In this document: piece after piece, positions 1-12,463 of the stretch | How the letters are laid out: each line of letters begins with the position of its first letter | How positions within the stretch are numbered: the stretch's first letter is position 1 | NCBI GenBank assembly: GCA_013365365.1 | Contig: JABVXU010000038.1 | Location: 211,831-275,830 of the forward strand | Reading direction: 5' to 3' | Origin: Cruorifilaria tuberocauda | Taxonomy: Eukaryota; Nematoda; Chromadorea; Rhabditida; Onchocercidae | Length of the DNA: 64,000 nucleotides | Position numbers and translations under genes: made by a program | The notes under the pieces: model-generated | What the model was told of the DNA's origin: nothing | The model's database searches: none | Seen by the model: the letters and a program-made list of their open reading frames with translations, nothing else

Positions 1-100
1 TTTCTGAAGGCATTTATCTTGTAAGTCTTTACTTCGAGTTAATCAACATACAAAACTAGCATTCTAAATCCTAACTAATTCTTTATAAAAAGCAAATCAC

Positions 101-229
101 CTTAAGCGCATATTTCTTATTATTCTTGGAACAAACATACACAGCACCGAAGGCACCTTCTCCAAGTTTTCCATCAATTTTCCACCCTTCCACAATACTG
201 CCGATTTCAAGTTGTACCAATTCTCCCAT
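101..229 (-). CDS. CK1-family protein kinase, first coding exon (partial, continues off left edge)
   Basis: This is the N-terminal exon of a protein kinase on the minus strand: ATG at 229-227, 43 codons, ending at AAG followed by a GTGATT donor at 100-99. The exon holds the start of a kinase domain. The glycine loop LGEGAFGAVY lies at residues 22-31, and the ATP-anchoring lysine is the last residue of YALK (K43). The spacing and the lead-in EGWKIDGKLG resemble worm CK1/TTBK-like kinases, a family much expanded in nematodes and often germline-expressed (family knowledge). A possible acceptor CTTCAG on the minus strand ends at position 4, so exon 2 may begin just inside the left edge. The HRD and DFG motifs are outside the window, so activity cannot be judged. 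A second, different CK1-type gene lies at 13633-15786. The kinase call is firm; the CK1/TTBK subgroup is likely but less sure. Confidence 0.8.
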
Positions 230-3200
230 TTAATTTAACAATACCTATTAAATTTGTCTTAAAATTAACAATTTCAAAACATGAAATAAGAGTATGCAGC
301 ACTGCCAAAATAATATCGCTACCAAATTCGTCACAACTCAGATCTACCGGCTTCTTGCAATTGAACAAACTAACAATGGATTGCTGAAACAAACACGATA
401 TTTTAGTACTAATTTTTACAGACTCAATGTTCAAATTTTATTATTTATAATCGTTCAGAATTTAAATAATTATTACTGAGATTATCTTGCTTTAATATTA
501 ATTTAAATTACAGAGGTTCAATGATTATTGCAGTAGATTTTCACCTAGAAGGGTTCTATTGCTTTTAATTTAATTCGTTATTTTATTAGTTGAATATGAT
601 GAACAAAATACTATCTGTTAAGATTTTATTGCTATTTATAAATCGAATATCTCACGAAATTTTCATTTTTCCATGTTTTTATTTGAATGCTTTTGTCTTT
701 GCTGTTTTTAGTAACACATAAATTCCTGATAAGACGTTTTGATCATTGCTATGATATGTTGTCATTTTGCGCTTTTTAGTTGTTCTTGCTTTCAGTCTGA
801 ATGGCAGAAATTTTTCATGTTAATAATTTTCCTTTCGTTGAGTGAATGCGTGTGAAATCAAAGGATTTAACAGTTTTGTCGCTCATCGCTTTACAATGGG
901 GCGATAAATATGATCCGATATGCATCCTTGATTTAGCTCATTCTCTCCGTTACATTTTGACATTTCGGCAACTCATAATTCCAAAATACTTTAATTGGGA
1001 AAATATTGTCAAAATTATTGCGTATGTTATCCAGATCCATTTTTCTGAAATTAAAATTCCAAACCGTCATTTAAAACTTAAGAAAACAGAAATTATGGAC
1101 GACAAATATTCAGTGAGGGAAGGAGCGTTAAATTTTCTTTTCTAATTTTTTTATTCCTTATAAATTTTCTTAATCTATAAAACTGATTCCATGTGCGATT
1201 TTTAAAATGGATTAAATTATATCAGAGCTCTTTGGCACTTCATGTGCATTAATGTTTGGCAATTTACACGCTGTTGCCACTGAATTAATTGGTCTCTTCA
1301 AAACTTGGTGATAAATTATGATTGGAATTTTTAAAAATACGAGAAGTTTCGGAATTCAATAAGTTTTGAAAGTTTTAATGAATTTGAATTCTTGAAAACC
1401 AAATTTTCTAATTTTATTTCAACCGAACAAATGTTACGAGTGAGGAAAAATTCAAATCTTCATAAAAATAAATTAAATGTTGGTTAAGAGGAGTATCAAA
1501 ACTGAATCACAAATCTGAAAGAAATGATCATAGCCAAAACTAGTTCGCAGGAATAAATTAAGTATGTAAGTCAGCTAGATGTTGAAATTTCAAGCTGGAA
1601 TCACAAATAGTACTTCCTTTCCAATTTCAGTGAAGCACATTTTACATATAATATTATAAGAACATTTTGCAATGGTAGGAATTTGAACACGATTAGCTTC
1701 TAATTTTTGTCTCTTTATAATTATTCAATTGCTTAATTGAATTGTTTCATCAAGTGATATTTTTTAATGTGAAGAATTCCAGATCATCAACTGATCAACT
1801 GATGAAATCAATCAGCTTTGAAATATTTTGAAGATCTTTTATTCAAATGGCGATGAAATTCAACAAAGTCAAAAACGGATTTATATCGGTGTAAACATTC
1901 GGATTGGGCGCTTTAAATTAGATGTAAAAGAGAGGAAGGGTGAAAACACCATTTAGAATATTTACAACGAATACATTCATGAATCGAAATAGATTTAAAA
2001 TGGATGGGTAGGCTATAAAAACTGCTTTAGAGATAGAGGAGATGTGGAAAGCGAAAGGATAAAGCGATCCAAATTATTTGTTAAACTAGATTTTTCGATT
2101 CTATATTCTCTGAAATGGAAAAGCAGCAAAATACAAAAAGATATACAAAAATATTTATGTGATGTTGATTTCAACTATTCATGTCAATTTTTCAGGAATT
2201 CTGAGGAACTCAGTTACTCTAAAAACATAGTTGAGTAATTTCTTAAATTGGTATCAATAATCACTCTCATGGGTGAAATTAGCAACGTTTACATTACAAT
2301 CATTGTAACTTTCCACCCCAAAAATCGAAATATCAGTGCAACAACAAGACGAAAAGTATTTAGCATTAGCTTTTGTTGATGGAATTTATTATATAGAAAT
2401 AATGAATGATTTGTTGACTCAAAGTAATTATGATTACATATTTGAAACACCATGCGCAAGTGCTGTCATAGTGTCATATGACATTGTTATTAATAAATTT
2501 TATTTTAGTACAACAATTATAGTCCATTTGCTAGAATATAGTGTGATTATCATATCCAGTAGAATTCCCAACCAATTTTTGATAAAGTTCTTTATAAATT
2601 TCATATCACAATTTTTTCACTTAATGAACCAAATCAGGGGATGAAAATGTGCTTGTGTTTTATTCTAGAGGGTTATTTCTGCCCATTGAAACTATCGCTC
2701 CTGGGGAATTATAATTACTTCAAGATGAACCTTTCAATTTATGAATTTGGATTAGTTTGAATTTTCGTGCTGGAATTTTTTTATTTTTTAAAAAGTCATT
2801 TCTGTCGAATAAAAAGATGTTCCTACTTTTTCTCATTTAGATTAACATCAGTTATTCTTCCCAAACCTTATAAATTTCTTTGTAAATTAAGTTTTTCATT
2901 TATCATTTTTTTTCTTTGCATTCTATACATTTTTCTATTTGTATTAGATTTCAAGAGTACTCGGATAACATGAAAATGATCAGCTGTATCTCACTTATTT
3001 TATTTCTCACTTGCAAACTTTGATATCTGTATATGAACTTAGAATCATATCGGCTATGATCTCATTACTTTAAAATCACGGTTTTACTAAGTACAAGTGA
3101 AATTTAAATGCGAAAAGAAGGATTAGAGAAAAACCCACTGCGAGTGAAGGGGGTTTTGATCCTTTTATTAATAATTAATCTTAATATAAATTAAAGTATT

Positions 3201-4400
3201 AATGGCATATGTACATTTGTTATTAGTAATGAGAGAGAATATATTGACAATTTCATATTAGTTCTATTCTGAATTTCTAAATACCATATTGTGCAGTAAT
3301 TTTATATCCCACTTCAATGACTTTTTATTTAAGATTCAATCTAATGACTCTCAATATCGTTTTAGCGAGTTCGTTCTACTTCAGAGATAAATAAATAAAA
3401 CTGCAAAATGCGGTTTATTTTTCTGCTGAAATAAATAGAATTCAAAATTGCTTTAGTTCTAGAAATTTTCACTAAGAATTCTTGAAAATTTAGTTATCGA
3501 ATTAATAAAATTGAGATATCCTTCATAATTTTTTGAAAACTTTAAGCGATTCAAGCATGATAATGATGTCAAATAATTCGTATTATTTTGACTGATGAAT
3601 AGATATCAATGTGAAACTGACCATTATAGAAGTTCTAAAAAATGTCCCAATAAACACCTGTATGTTTCTGTGTCATTAGAGAAAACGTAAACGATTAGAT
3701 GGTAAAGAGGTAAAGAAAAAGAAACAGGATTTTCTGATGATCATATATTTTACCTTAAAGGCCATAAAATATGCAAATTCTTCATTGCTACCATTCATCT
3801 GTCATCTATTTTATCATCATTTACCATATAATCATCACTATACGACAATTCAATCTCAAAAACGCAATTACATTTGTAACACTAAACATTAATTGAAAAA
3901 AAGCCATAAGTAAGTATTGCTTTCCAAAAATAATGCATTTTATGGGAAAGATCATAGACATTTTTTCGTCTTTTTCGCTTTTTTTATTTGAGGATAGCCT
4001 AAAAAGCATTGCTAAAAATAATATTGCGATTTGAGGATCTTCGAAATACTGTATTAAACATATGAATCAGTTTTTGAGAACTACTCTTTTATTTCTGAAT
4101 GTTTTAATTCTCACTTTCATTTTCCTTCCATTTTCAGCATGTCGATGACAACTCATTTCCATGTTTATAATGAATAGCAAAGGATCATTTGATCTGCTGT
4201 CATTCCCAATAAATTGTCATTATTACTTCATTTTAAGCATTCGCTATCTTAGATTTTCCCAAAAAAAATTGATAAATTCATAAATCGTTGAATCATTAGA
4301 TTGAATGTTTATTCGTAAATTTTACATTATGAATAGGGGAATCGGTGGAAGGACCGCCCTGCAAGCTGCTGGACAATGAAGTAGTAAGAGACTGGAGAGA
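230..4400. other. Gene-free AT-rich stretch
   Basis: No exon chain with matching splice phases was found here on either strand. Open frames occur at 846-1145 and 2336-2644 (both plus), but they lack recognisable domains, flanking splice sites and a clear codon signal. I read them as chance ORFs. The right end of the stretch is presumably the promoter region of the DB-module gene. Confidence 0.5.
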
Positions 4401-4415
4401 CTGCTGGAAATCGCA

Positions 4416-4421
4416 TATAAA
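4416..4421 (+). promoter_or_regulatory. TATA-box-like site of the DB-module gene
   Basis: A TATAAA lies 92 bases upstream of the ATG at 4513, in a locally GC-richer segment. A CACTAGCAG at 4486-4494 could serve as an acceptor for a 5' UTR intron or a spliced leader. The spacing fits a core promoter; no transcript data support it. Confidence 0.4.
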
Positions 4422-4512
4422 TTGCCGGCCTACCTTTTCAGCAAGCTCTCCGTTCAGTTTCTCTTCTCCAATCTTTCCTTACTGTCACTAGCAGAATTGC
4501 AAGTACTGGACA

Positions 4513-6716
4513 ATGTCCTTCAGTATACTACTACTTTCTTGCATTTTGATTACATTTATACCTGCCGCTTCTCCGGTAAATTTTTTCTAAAACTTCTTAT
4601 ATTATGAATAATTATGAAAACTTGTTCGGTATAATTATGTCAAGTAGTATAAATTACTGAAATTAGCAGACATTTACTTCAAAAATAATATCAGAATGAG
4701 AAAAAGTTTTAATTACTTTTTTATTTCTAAAAGTAATTCGGTTTTTCTTTTCTAACGACTCTTTCATATTGTCGGAACATCGAGATATAAATGAAGAGAA
4801 ATTCTTTTGAGAAATATCATCGAACAAATGTATCTCTAGGGTATTTACAGTGTCTTGCAAATGGTATATGCGGTCCAGGCTTTGGTGGAATTTCCGGTTG
4901 CCAGCCCCAGATTCAATCACTCCATGCAACATGTCAACCACCCTGCGGTCCAGGCTCTCAATGCGGCCCATATGGTTGTACACAATTACGAGCGCGGGCT
5001 CGTGGCTCAAATGTTTTCAAACCAGACATAAAGGACGAAGAATTAAAAGTAAATATAGGAAAGCGCAAATTTCTTGCGATAAAAATTTATTAAGAGAATG
5101 GAATGAACATCGCGAAACTTATTGGGAAAAATTTGAATTTCCAGTTAATCAGTGTGGAAATATTACCATTAAATTTTTAAAATCTATAAATTACAGAGTC
5201 CTGATCAGTTGTTCATGGAATGCTGCGAAAGAAGAGCACTCCCAAAAGCTTGTTTACAAAAATGTTCCATTCATCATTACACCAAAGATGCGGTACTCCA
5301 TATAGTAACTACAACAAAGATATCATTAAAAATCTAATAAATTTCCTTGAATTTTTGCAAGTTAATAAGACTAATACAACCTATTGATGTATGAAATAGA
5401 CCGAAGAAATTGCAATTAGGATTAGATGAAAGTAGATTATAGTCTTCTTTATATAACTTTCTCATCTAACTAACTTTTAATTCGCATTTTTGCCTTCAGT
5501 ATAAAAGGAGTATAAAGAGAACATGTTATTTTCAAAAACAAAAAACTTTTTCCAATCTGCCGTCATACTAAAATAATGATTTCATACAAAATGTGTAAGG
5601 TTGAATGCATTTTTACTTCATTTAATGCTCTGAAATTTTTATACGGCACAATCCTAAATCTATCTGATTGAAATATATCGGATGCTAAAATTTTCAATGT
5701 ACACACATGCACATATGCACAACATGCTGTTTTTCTAGAAGCAACTTTAGTTAGTTCACGCTGAATTTAATTATTTCAATTATATTTTGAAAAAATTCTT
5801 CAATTACTTTGTAATTTTGAGCTAGAATGTTAAGGAAATGATGAGAATACTTATGATTTATTTCTGTTTTACCAGCAGTTATTTAAATTGCAGTTGATAA
5901 ACATGTATTTTAATCATGACCCTTGTCCAGTATCGGCTATTACTGAAATACAATTCTGTGCTGCTCAGGGACGCGACCATCGTCAATGCTGCGCTCGAAA
6001 TGGTTATTCTTTATTACATTTGAATCAGTTATAGTATATCTTTTTATGTCGCTAATTTAATTTCACATTATTTCAGTAAGTCATCTTATTTTTTATATCG
6101 TTCATCTTTATCAAGTGGCTTAATTCATCTGGTAAAGCATGTTAGAAAGAAAATGAGAGTTCGTATTCATTACTAGCCTTGCAAATAAATTATTTTCAAA
6201 TCGACTTGTTTATCTCGGAAGTAATTACTTGTAAGATATAATATTTGCTTAATGCGATGTCATTATTAAAAAACAGATTACGAGAAACTTTTTATAACAA
6301 AATCATTTACAATTAAATTCGTTTACTTGCATTTCCTTGTTCATATTTTTTCCGTATTGTTTTAAATTTAGCTGACGATTAAATAAATCATATTTTAGAT
6401 TGCTATTCTCAGGCTCTCCTGGGACTTAGAAAAATCCTTTATTACCAGTGGCTCACTGCTTCTAATAGTATTTAATCACTGTATTTGCAATATATATCAA
6501 CAATTTTTGCTAATTATAATAAGTTCAATTCAAGGTGTTGGAACGACATTAGCCGGTGAAAAATGCTTAATATTCTGTGACCAACGTCCAGGCAATATCA
6601 CACAGTTGGATTACAGCTACTTGATTTGCTACGATCGTTTTGAGAGTATTAAAAGCTGCTTTTGGCATGACATGATGGTGCAAGATTCATTGCAACGATT
6701 TTCACGACATTTTTAA
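4513..6716 (+). CDS. Secreted DB-module (Cys-rich) nematode protein
   Basis: There are five exons: 4513-4575, 4851-5048, 5197-5292, 5894-6002 and 6535-6716. Phases agree throughout and give about 215 residues. Exon 1 is a signal peptide (MSFSILLLSCILITFIPAAS). Exon 2 is a Gly/Pro/Cys-rich linker containing repeated CGPG motifs. Exons 3-5 form a nematode DB module, a Cys-rich extracellular domain: a paired-Cys start (FMECCERRALPKAC), then FCAAQGRDHRQCCARNG, then KCLIFCDQRPG and the closing Cys of SCFWH. The domain is known from nematode secreted and surface proteins, but its molecular function is poorly defined. The length and Cys pattern look complete. AATAAA at 6903-6908 is a likely poly(A) signal. 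The minus-strand ORF over exon 2 (4663-5010) is a shadow. The domain call is strong; the role, perhaps extracellular matrix or cuticle, is inference. Confidence 0.9.
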
Positions 6717-8229
6717 TTTGCTCTATTACATTATCGAATTACATTGTACCTTCCCATATGCCTATTACTTCCACGTCGCATTATTCGTATACTTCTAAAT
6801 ATGTTTATTTATACTTTTAAATTTAGTATGATTACCGTTTGTGGGGTAATTCAATTTAATGATGGATTGCTGATTTGAAATTTAACTTTTCAAAACTTTG
6901 AAAATAAAAAAAAAATATCTTGACGTAATAGAAGTGATCAGTGATTTATTGAATTATGATAAAAAATAAAAAAAATGTCACTTCATTCTTATCTATACCG
7001 CTTCCGGTTTATCTTAAGTTCGATCTTGAAAATCACTTATGTTTATTCTTTAACAATATTCCCCATACTCTTTCTTAGAATAAAAGGATTCACATTACCT
7101 ATTTAGATCAATTTCGGAAATTTTTAGGAAATTGAAGATGATAAGTATTTTGCAAATTATTTAAAGTTAGTATTAACTGACGAATTTCAGACTTTCGAAA
7201 ATTCTATCAAATTTTCTACGCCGATGAAATTTTTTTAAATTTCGATGTTTAATTGCTCTGCGAACAACTTATTTCGCTGTTAATCCATGAACTTTTATGT
7301 CAAAATTGAATGCTAATTTCATTCTGAAAATTATTGAAAATGCAATTGAAACGGGAATAATATTGATTTTTGATTTGAAAAATAAGCACAACTGTTAGTG
7401 ATTTAAAAACCACCGAAGGATGTAAGAAAAATGTCACGCTTCTTATTGCATCGTCTTCCTCTTTAAACTGTACTTTGAGAGAAACTGTAAAAGTTTTTGA
7501 CACAGGAAGTTAAAAAAATGGTTTTCAAATGGGAGTATAATTAAAATTCAATCCATGATCTCTTTAAAGGATACTTGCTCAGCTATCAGCTAAGTAAGTA
7601 ATTAACTTTCACGAGAGACAAATTCGATGTTTCATGAAGCTGAAATAATGTAGAAATTATGTGATTTTATTTTATTGCCAAATAGAAATACGTGAAAAAT
7701 TTCACTTCCGGGGAACCACCGCAAACTGTCAATGTGCTTTTTTATAGGGAACTGTGTAAATTTTGCAACCGTTTTCTGTCAACCCTTTAGGATGATGACA
7801 AATGACCGATTTAATAAAAAGTAACCATTTTTTGAAGTGTATGTTCTTCTGCTACCTCTACATATATATGCGTATGGGAGAAGTGTTTATGGTTCACAAA
7901 ATGAAATCATGTTTGGCTCCTCCACTTTCTCACTTGTCAACCATTTCCGGTGTGTTAAGAACGACGATAAGAAGATGCGAAGGTTGTCAATTTTCTTCAA
8001 ACAAATATAAATGGCATTGTTTCCATCTCCACCCCCTTTTCGTTACCTCATTGTTAAAAAACCCGGGGCATTTTCACGAAGAAATTCATCCCTTTTTATA
8101 TTGGTACTTCCGGGAAAGTCTCGATTCCATGAGATTGATAGGAACTTTTTTTTATTGAAATTTTACTGCTAAACACTGTCTCTTTGACATCTTAATCTCT
8201 TCTCTTTTACCGTTACCATTGTTTTTACA
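6717..8229. other. Intergenic region between DB-module gene and BPI/LBP gene
   Basis: It holds the 3' UTR and poly(A) signal of the upstream gene and probably the promoter of the downstream gene. The segment 7900-8160 is richer in GC and carries a 118-codon plus-strand ORF (7802-8158) without recognisable domains, signal peptide or splice context. I treat that ORF as promoter DNA rather than a gene. Confidence 0.45.
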
Positions 8230-8230
8230 G
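8221..8230 (+). other. Probable spliced-leader or 5' UTR acceptor site
   Basis: GTTTTTACAG matches the nematode 3' splice consensus and lies 42 bases before the ATG at 8273, with no coding exon upstream to pair with it. It is therefore probably a trans-splice acceptor or the end of a 5' UTR intron for the BPI/LBP-family gene. Confidence 0.4.
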
Positions 8231-8272
8231 CCCAAAATATTGCATATTTTAAATGCAAAATTAATTTTCAAC

Positions 8273-11200
8273 ATGTCACCGCTACCGTTTATTAAAGCTA
8301 TCATTGGTTCACCTTCTATATTTTATTTCGTACTTCTGATATTACCGAGTTATGCGATTGGATTAACTCCGGCATATGTGTCAGACTTGGCACTTACAAC
8401 TAAAATAAATTATGAGATGACTAGTGTAGAAGTAAGTAATAGTTAAACAAATCTATGCAAACTGTATATTAATAAATACTCTTTCATTAAATTCTTTAAA
8501 AATTTTTTACTGCTTTATTGTAAGGACCTGATTATTCAGTTGAAAGATTTTCTCGATACATATATAAAAACGAAGCAAAAATAATAGAAAATGACAGATA
8601 TTCAAGTATGTGATAAAAAGTAAAAAAGCTGTATTTTGAAATTTCAATTTGTTTCAAGCATTCTTTCTCAACTATTGAATATTTCCACACTAGCTTATTT
8701 AAATTCTCAGGAAGAGAAAGGAAACCAACAATACACAGAAATTAGCCAATCGAAGAGTGTCACTGAGTTATTCACAAAACTTAGCCACGAAAGTAATGTT
8801 AACATTGATAATAATTTGAAAAAGAATGTTGGAATGTTGGTACGAATAACACCACGAATGATCAATTATTGGGCAACGGTAAGATTTTGTGAAATAATGA
8901 AAAAGCCGCAAAGCTTTTTTAAATTTCTCTTGTCTTCCGTTAGCAATTCTTCTTTGAATGTAATTTCGAAAACAGCAATGATAATACGTAAATGATTTCT
9001 GTTTCTGATCTCTTTTACAGTTACTTTCCAGGAACTGAAACAAATTTTCCAAAAAGAGTTAGAAAATAAAGAATTGCCAGAATTTTCACGTACTTTAATG
9101 AAGTTAAATGTATCAATTCTTACGCCCCGAATTCACAATGTAACACTCCCGAAATTTAGCTACAAGGTTTGGTTAAGATTTTTGGTTACTACTATAATTT
9201 TACCCTTCAAGCATATTAAAATAAAACCGTGGATATGATTACGCAAGGAAATGTAATTCTGACGCTGAATAACAAAGCTATTCAGAACCAATTCAATTAA
9301 TATATGATATATCCAGTTATCAATGACACTTGCTTCTGCTTTTTTTCATTTATCGATTTAAAAATATTTTGTTCTAGCATACGAAAAAAAGCATATTTAT
9401 TCGAAATGGAGATCTGAATGCAAGTGTCATTGATAACTGGATATATCATTTCAAGTTTTCACGAAAATTGCCTAGAGTTACAAGTTTCTTAGGGTCAAAA
9501 TTTTAGGTACAATGCAATAATACCATGGAGATAATTTTACACGGAGGATCAGCGCACCTTTTAAGCTCTTATCGAGCAGTGTATCGAACCGTTCGTGAAG
9601 GACATTTGGAAGCAAATATGAGCAACTTCGTAATTAATTTGAAACTTAAAATTTCTACAACATTTGCTGGAAAATTATTGGTAAATACATTTAAATTTAG
9701 TATTAAAGGTCTCTCCAAATAGAAATCAGTCGAATTTTCTGTTTTTTAGGTTTGCAATTGTTACTCGATAATATCTATAATGCTCTCTCTTTTAGAATGA
9801 CAAAAAATTTTGTCTGCTAAGAAATCGAAAGAAAAAATTTTCAGTACCGAACTATAGATTATTTCCTATTTTAAGTAATAAATTAATAAATTATTGCTTT
9901 CTCTGAATTGAAATCTTGCAGCTGGAAGATATAGTTTGTGGTGCAGAAGTACGATCTATTGATATTAAGTTGACACCAAAGTTACACGAATTGGTTGATC
10001 AAGGCTTGCGGGTAGAATTAGATGAAACTGTATCCGTTGCTATCTGTGAAGCTCTGGAAGCTTTTACAAACAAATTTGAACAGCGCTTGAATAAATTGAT
10101 ACGTTCACCGGTAATTGAAATCAAAGTAAGCAATACATCTATTTTTTTAAATCTTCAAGTATGGAAGATGAATTATGTCAAATTTGATCTATGCATCTCT
10201 GCTTTTTGTCGGAAATTGTCATCTTAACACGAATCCTCAAATAGGTCTTCAATAGTATTTTTGACTTATTTCAATATTGTTTCATTGCTGTTATATAAAC
10301 AGGTCAAAATATTGACCTTTTATTCAAAGAAAATATTTTTTTCATGAAACTCTTTACAGTTCAGTGAAAATTCCATGAATTTTTCAGATTAATGACACTG
10401 TAACACATCTCCTCATTGATACTACAATAAGCAGTGGTATTTCACTAACAGACGACTACTTCGATTTTCCACTTCTTGGTACTCCTACGGTTAAGAAATT
10501 GAAAAGTAGAGCGCATCTTACGGTTTGTTTACTTCATAAACTTTCGAGAGAATTTTATATAATAACAATTGTCACATAATAATACAATAATAAATATATA
10601 ATAATTATCATATCATCAATTACTTCATCTATCAAGCTTAGAATTAAATTAAAAAAATTTTATTGAACAGTTTCCATTGAATATTTTGTTTTTAATTGAT
10701 TCAATTTGTCATTTGAAATCAATCTCACTGTATTATTTGTTTTATTCATTTTGCTTCTTTTGATTTTTACTTGTTTTAGGAAAAATCTTTAGAATACTAA
10801 AAAATCTTTAGAAATCACCGAACGATAAAGTGGAAATGGTTTATTTGTATGTATCAGAATCGGTACTTAATATGTTCCTGAAGCAACTTGCAACGTTTGG
10901 AGACACGTCATTGCAATTACATGCTGAACCAGAATTCCAAAAGATGCTAAGTCTGAAATGTTCTGAGGACGAAGAATGTATGGGAGACTTACTGCAGGAT
11001 ACAGAATTGTATGTTGCTGATTCAGGTGCACCGTTTTCCAAATAGTTTCGATTCTACATATCACCGCCTCATAGTAAATAAAGGAATTGGTTATTGTAAT
11101 GGCATAGAAGTTAGAGTAGATTTGCTAAATCTAAGTGACTTATTAGATAATTGTTAGCAAATTGAAATTGATCAAAAAGCAATATAATAATGCAATTTTT

Positions 11201-12463
11201 AAGAAATATAATTCGGAATAGGCAACTACAAAGTATTAGCTGAGTTTTATAGGTTGAAAAAATTCGCTTTGTTTTTAGGGTTACCAATTTTATAAGAAAT
11301 ATAATCAAGGATGCATGCTTTATGTTAATTAATAATTATGGCAAATGCGGAGTATAAAGATTTAAATTCAGGTCGTATGATCATCAAAATCCGTGCACCA
11401 TTAGTCGCATCAGTTCGAAATGGTTTTGCACTGATTGATTTGCACCTAACAAGCTTTGTTACTTATAAGCAGGATGATATGGATGTGAAAGTATTGGAAT
11501 TTGAATGGCTTGCAACAATACATATCAGCAACGAATACTTGAATGAGCATCTTCTCGAAAGAGTACAGAATTTATTTTCTAGTACAATATATTGCAAAGT
11601 CTAGATATGTTGATCATTTTTTCTAAAATAGCCAATGTATATTATTATCAATTGTAATTCTCCAAGTATTTCTTACTTTTTCTTAACCAAATCTTATTCA
11701 CGTATAAATCATGAAAACTTTTTCAGGGTCAAAGTTCTTAGTTCTATGATAACCTATAACTCGAATTTTGCGATGATTTGAATGTAATATTTATCCTAAG
11801 CTTGACCACACAAAGAGTAAAATTATCTCTATTTCAGTACCACTCAGTACAGAATATGAATGAATCGCTGCGAGTAGTCAACTTAATGATAAGTAACGTA
11901 ACACCCTATGTTGAGATGATTTCGAACTATAGCGAACACCTGTTTCGATTAATTTCTTCAAAAAAAAAACTTTTAGAGGTTAACTTTTAACACTAGTTTT
12001 TTGAGATAGTTCGTTGCTAAGTAATTCACCCTCTATTGTAAATGGAGAAGAAGGAAAAAATTTTTGATTCAATATTTATGACTGCTTAAGGGAATTTAAT
12101 TCAAGCTTAATGGTCAGTATACTAACAGCTGTCATTAAAAACACGTCTGGCTGGTCTACAAGAAATTTTAATAGATTTTCAGCTATCACGGAAAATAATT
12201 TTGGTGAAGTTTATACACATATCCATTTAATAATTTTTCATTTTCTTATCAATCTTTTATTGAATTCAGATTTCTACTGTAATTGTATAATGTTAGCAAT
12301 TGTTTAGAAATTACTTACGGAACAGTGTTCGCTGGCAAGAACAACTAGTACGCTGTATAAAACAGTGTACTGTACAGCAGCTTTTCGGAATGGAACACTT
12401 GTGATTGCTACTGGCTTACAATGGAATGCGGAATTGTTTTATCAGTTCAGTTTATTCAGTTAA
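8273..12463 (+). CDS. Secreted BPI/LBP/CETP-family lipid-binding protein
   Basis: Eleven exons: 8273-8431, 8711-8878, 9032-9166, 9507-9680, 9922-10125, 10388-10522, 10812-11025, 11372-11562 (or 11598), 11838-11978, 12129-12203 and 12308-12463. All junctions keep phase, giving about 583 residues (595 with the longer exon 8). An N-terminal hydrophobic run, SIFYFVLLILPSYA, is a likely signal peptide. The first half has the family layout, including a Cys pair at about residues 157 and 218 matching the conserved N-terminal disulfide. The second half has the VYLYVSESVLN strand typical of the C-terminal barrel (IYLWVSD-like in relatives) followed by RMIIKIRAP. Relatives bind LPS, phospholipid or lipoprotein lipids; in a worm the likely role is extracellular lipid binding or innate defence (inference). 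Weak points are the exon 8 donor (AGA/GTACAG or AAA/GTCTAG) and exon 3, where ACTTTCCAG at 9031 was chosen over TTTTACAG at 9020 because only it keeps the frame. Confidence 0.85.
9304..9449. repeat. Inverted repeat with 30-bp perfect arms (MITE-like hairpin) in intron
   Basis: Positions 9304-9333 and 9420-9449 are perfect reverse complements, separated by 86 bases. The element lies entirely inside intron 3 of the BPI/LBP-family gene. Terminal arms of this size around a short AT-rich core fit a miniature inverted-repeat element or a stable intronic RNA hairpin. No second copy was noticed in this window, and a target-site duplication is not obvious. Confidence 0.6.

Noticed and set aside
846..1145. 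99-codon plus-strand ORF
   Set aside because: No recognisable family and no supporting exons nearby; probably chance.
2336..2644. 102-codon plus-strand ORF, Ile/Phe-rich
   Set aside because: Composition typical of AT-rich non-coding DNA; no splice or domain support.
4663..5010. 115-codon minus-strand ORF
   Set aside because: Shadow of exon 2 of the DB-module gene, which has clear signal peptide, phases and domain.
7802..8158. 118-codon plus-strand ORF upstream of the BPI/LBP gene
   Set aside because: No domain, signal peptide, splice context or repeat of codon bias; more likely GC-richer promoter DNA.
8525..8612. Possible extra exon of the BPI/LBP gene after GATTATTCAG
   Set aside because: The in-phase reading stops after about 14 codons, while skipping it joins 8431 to 8711 perfectly in phase.
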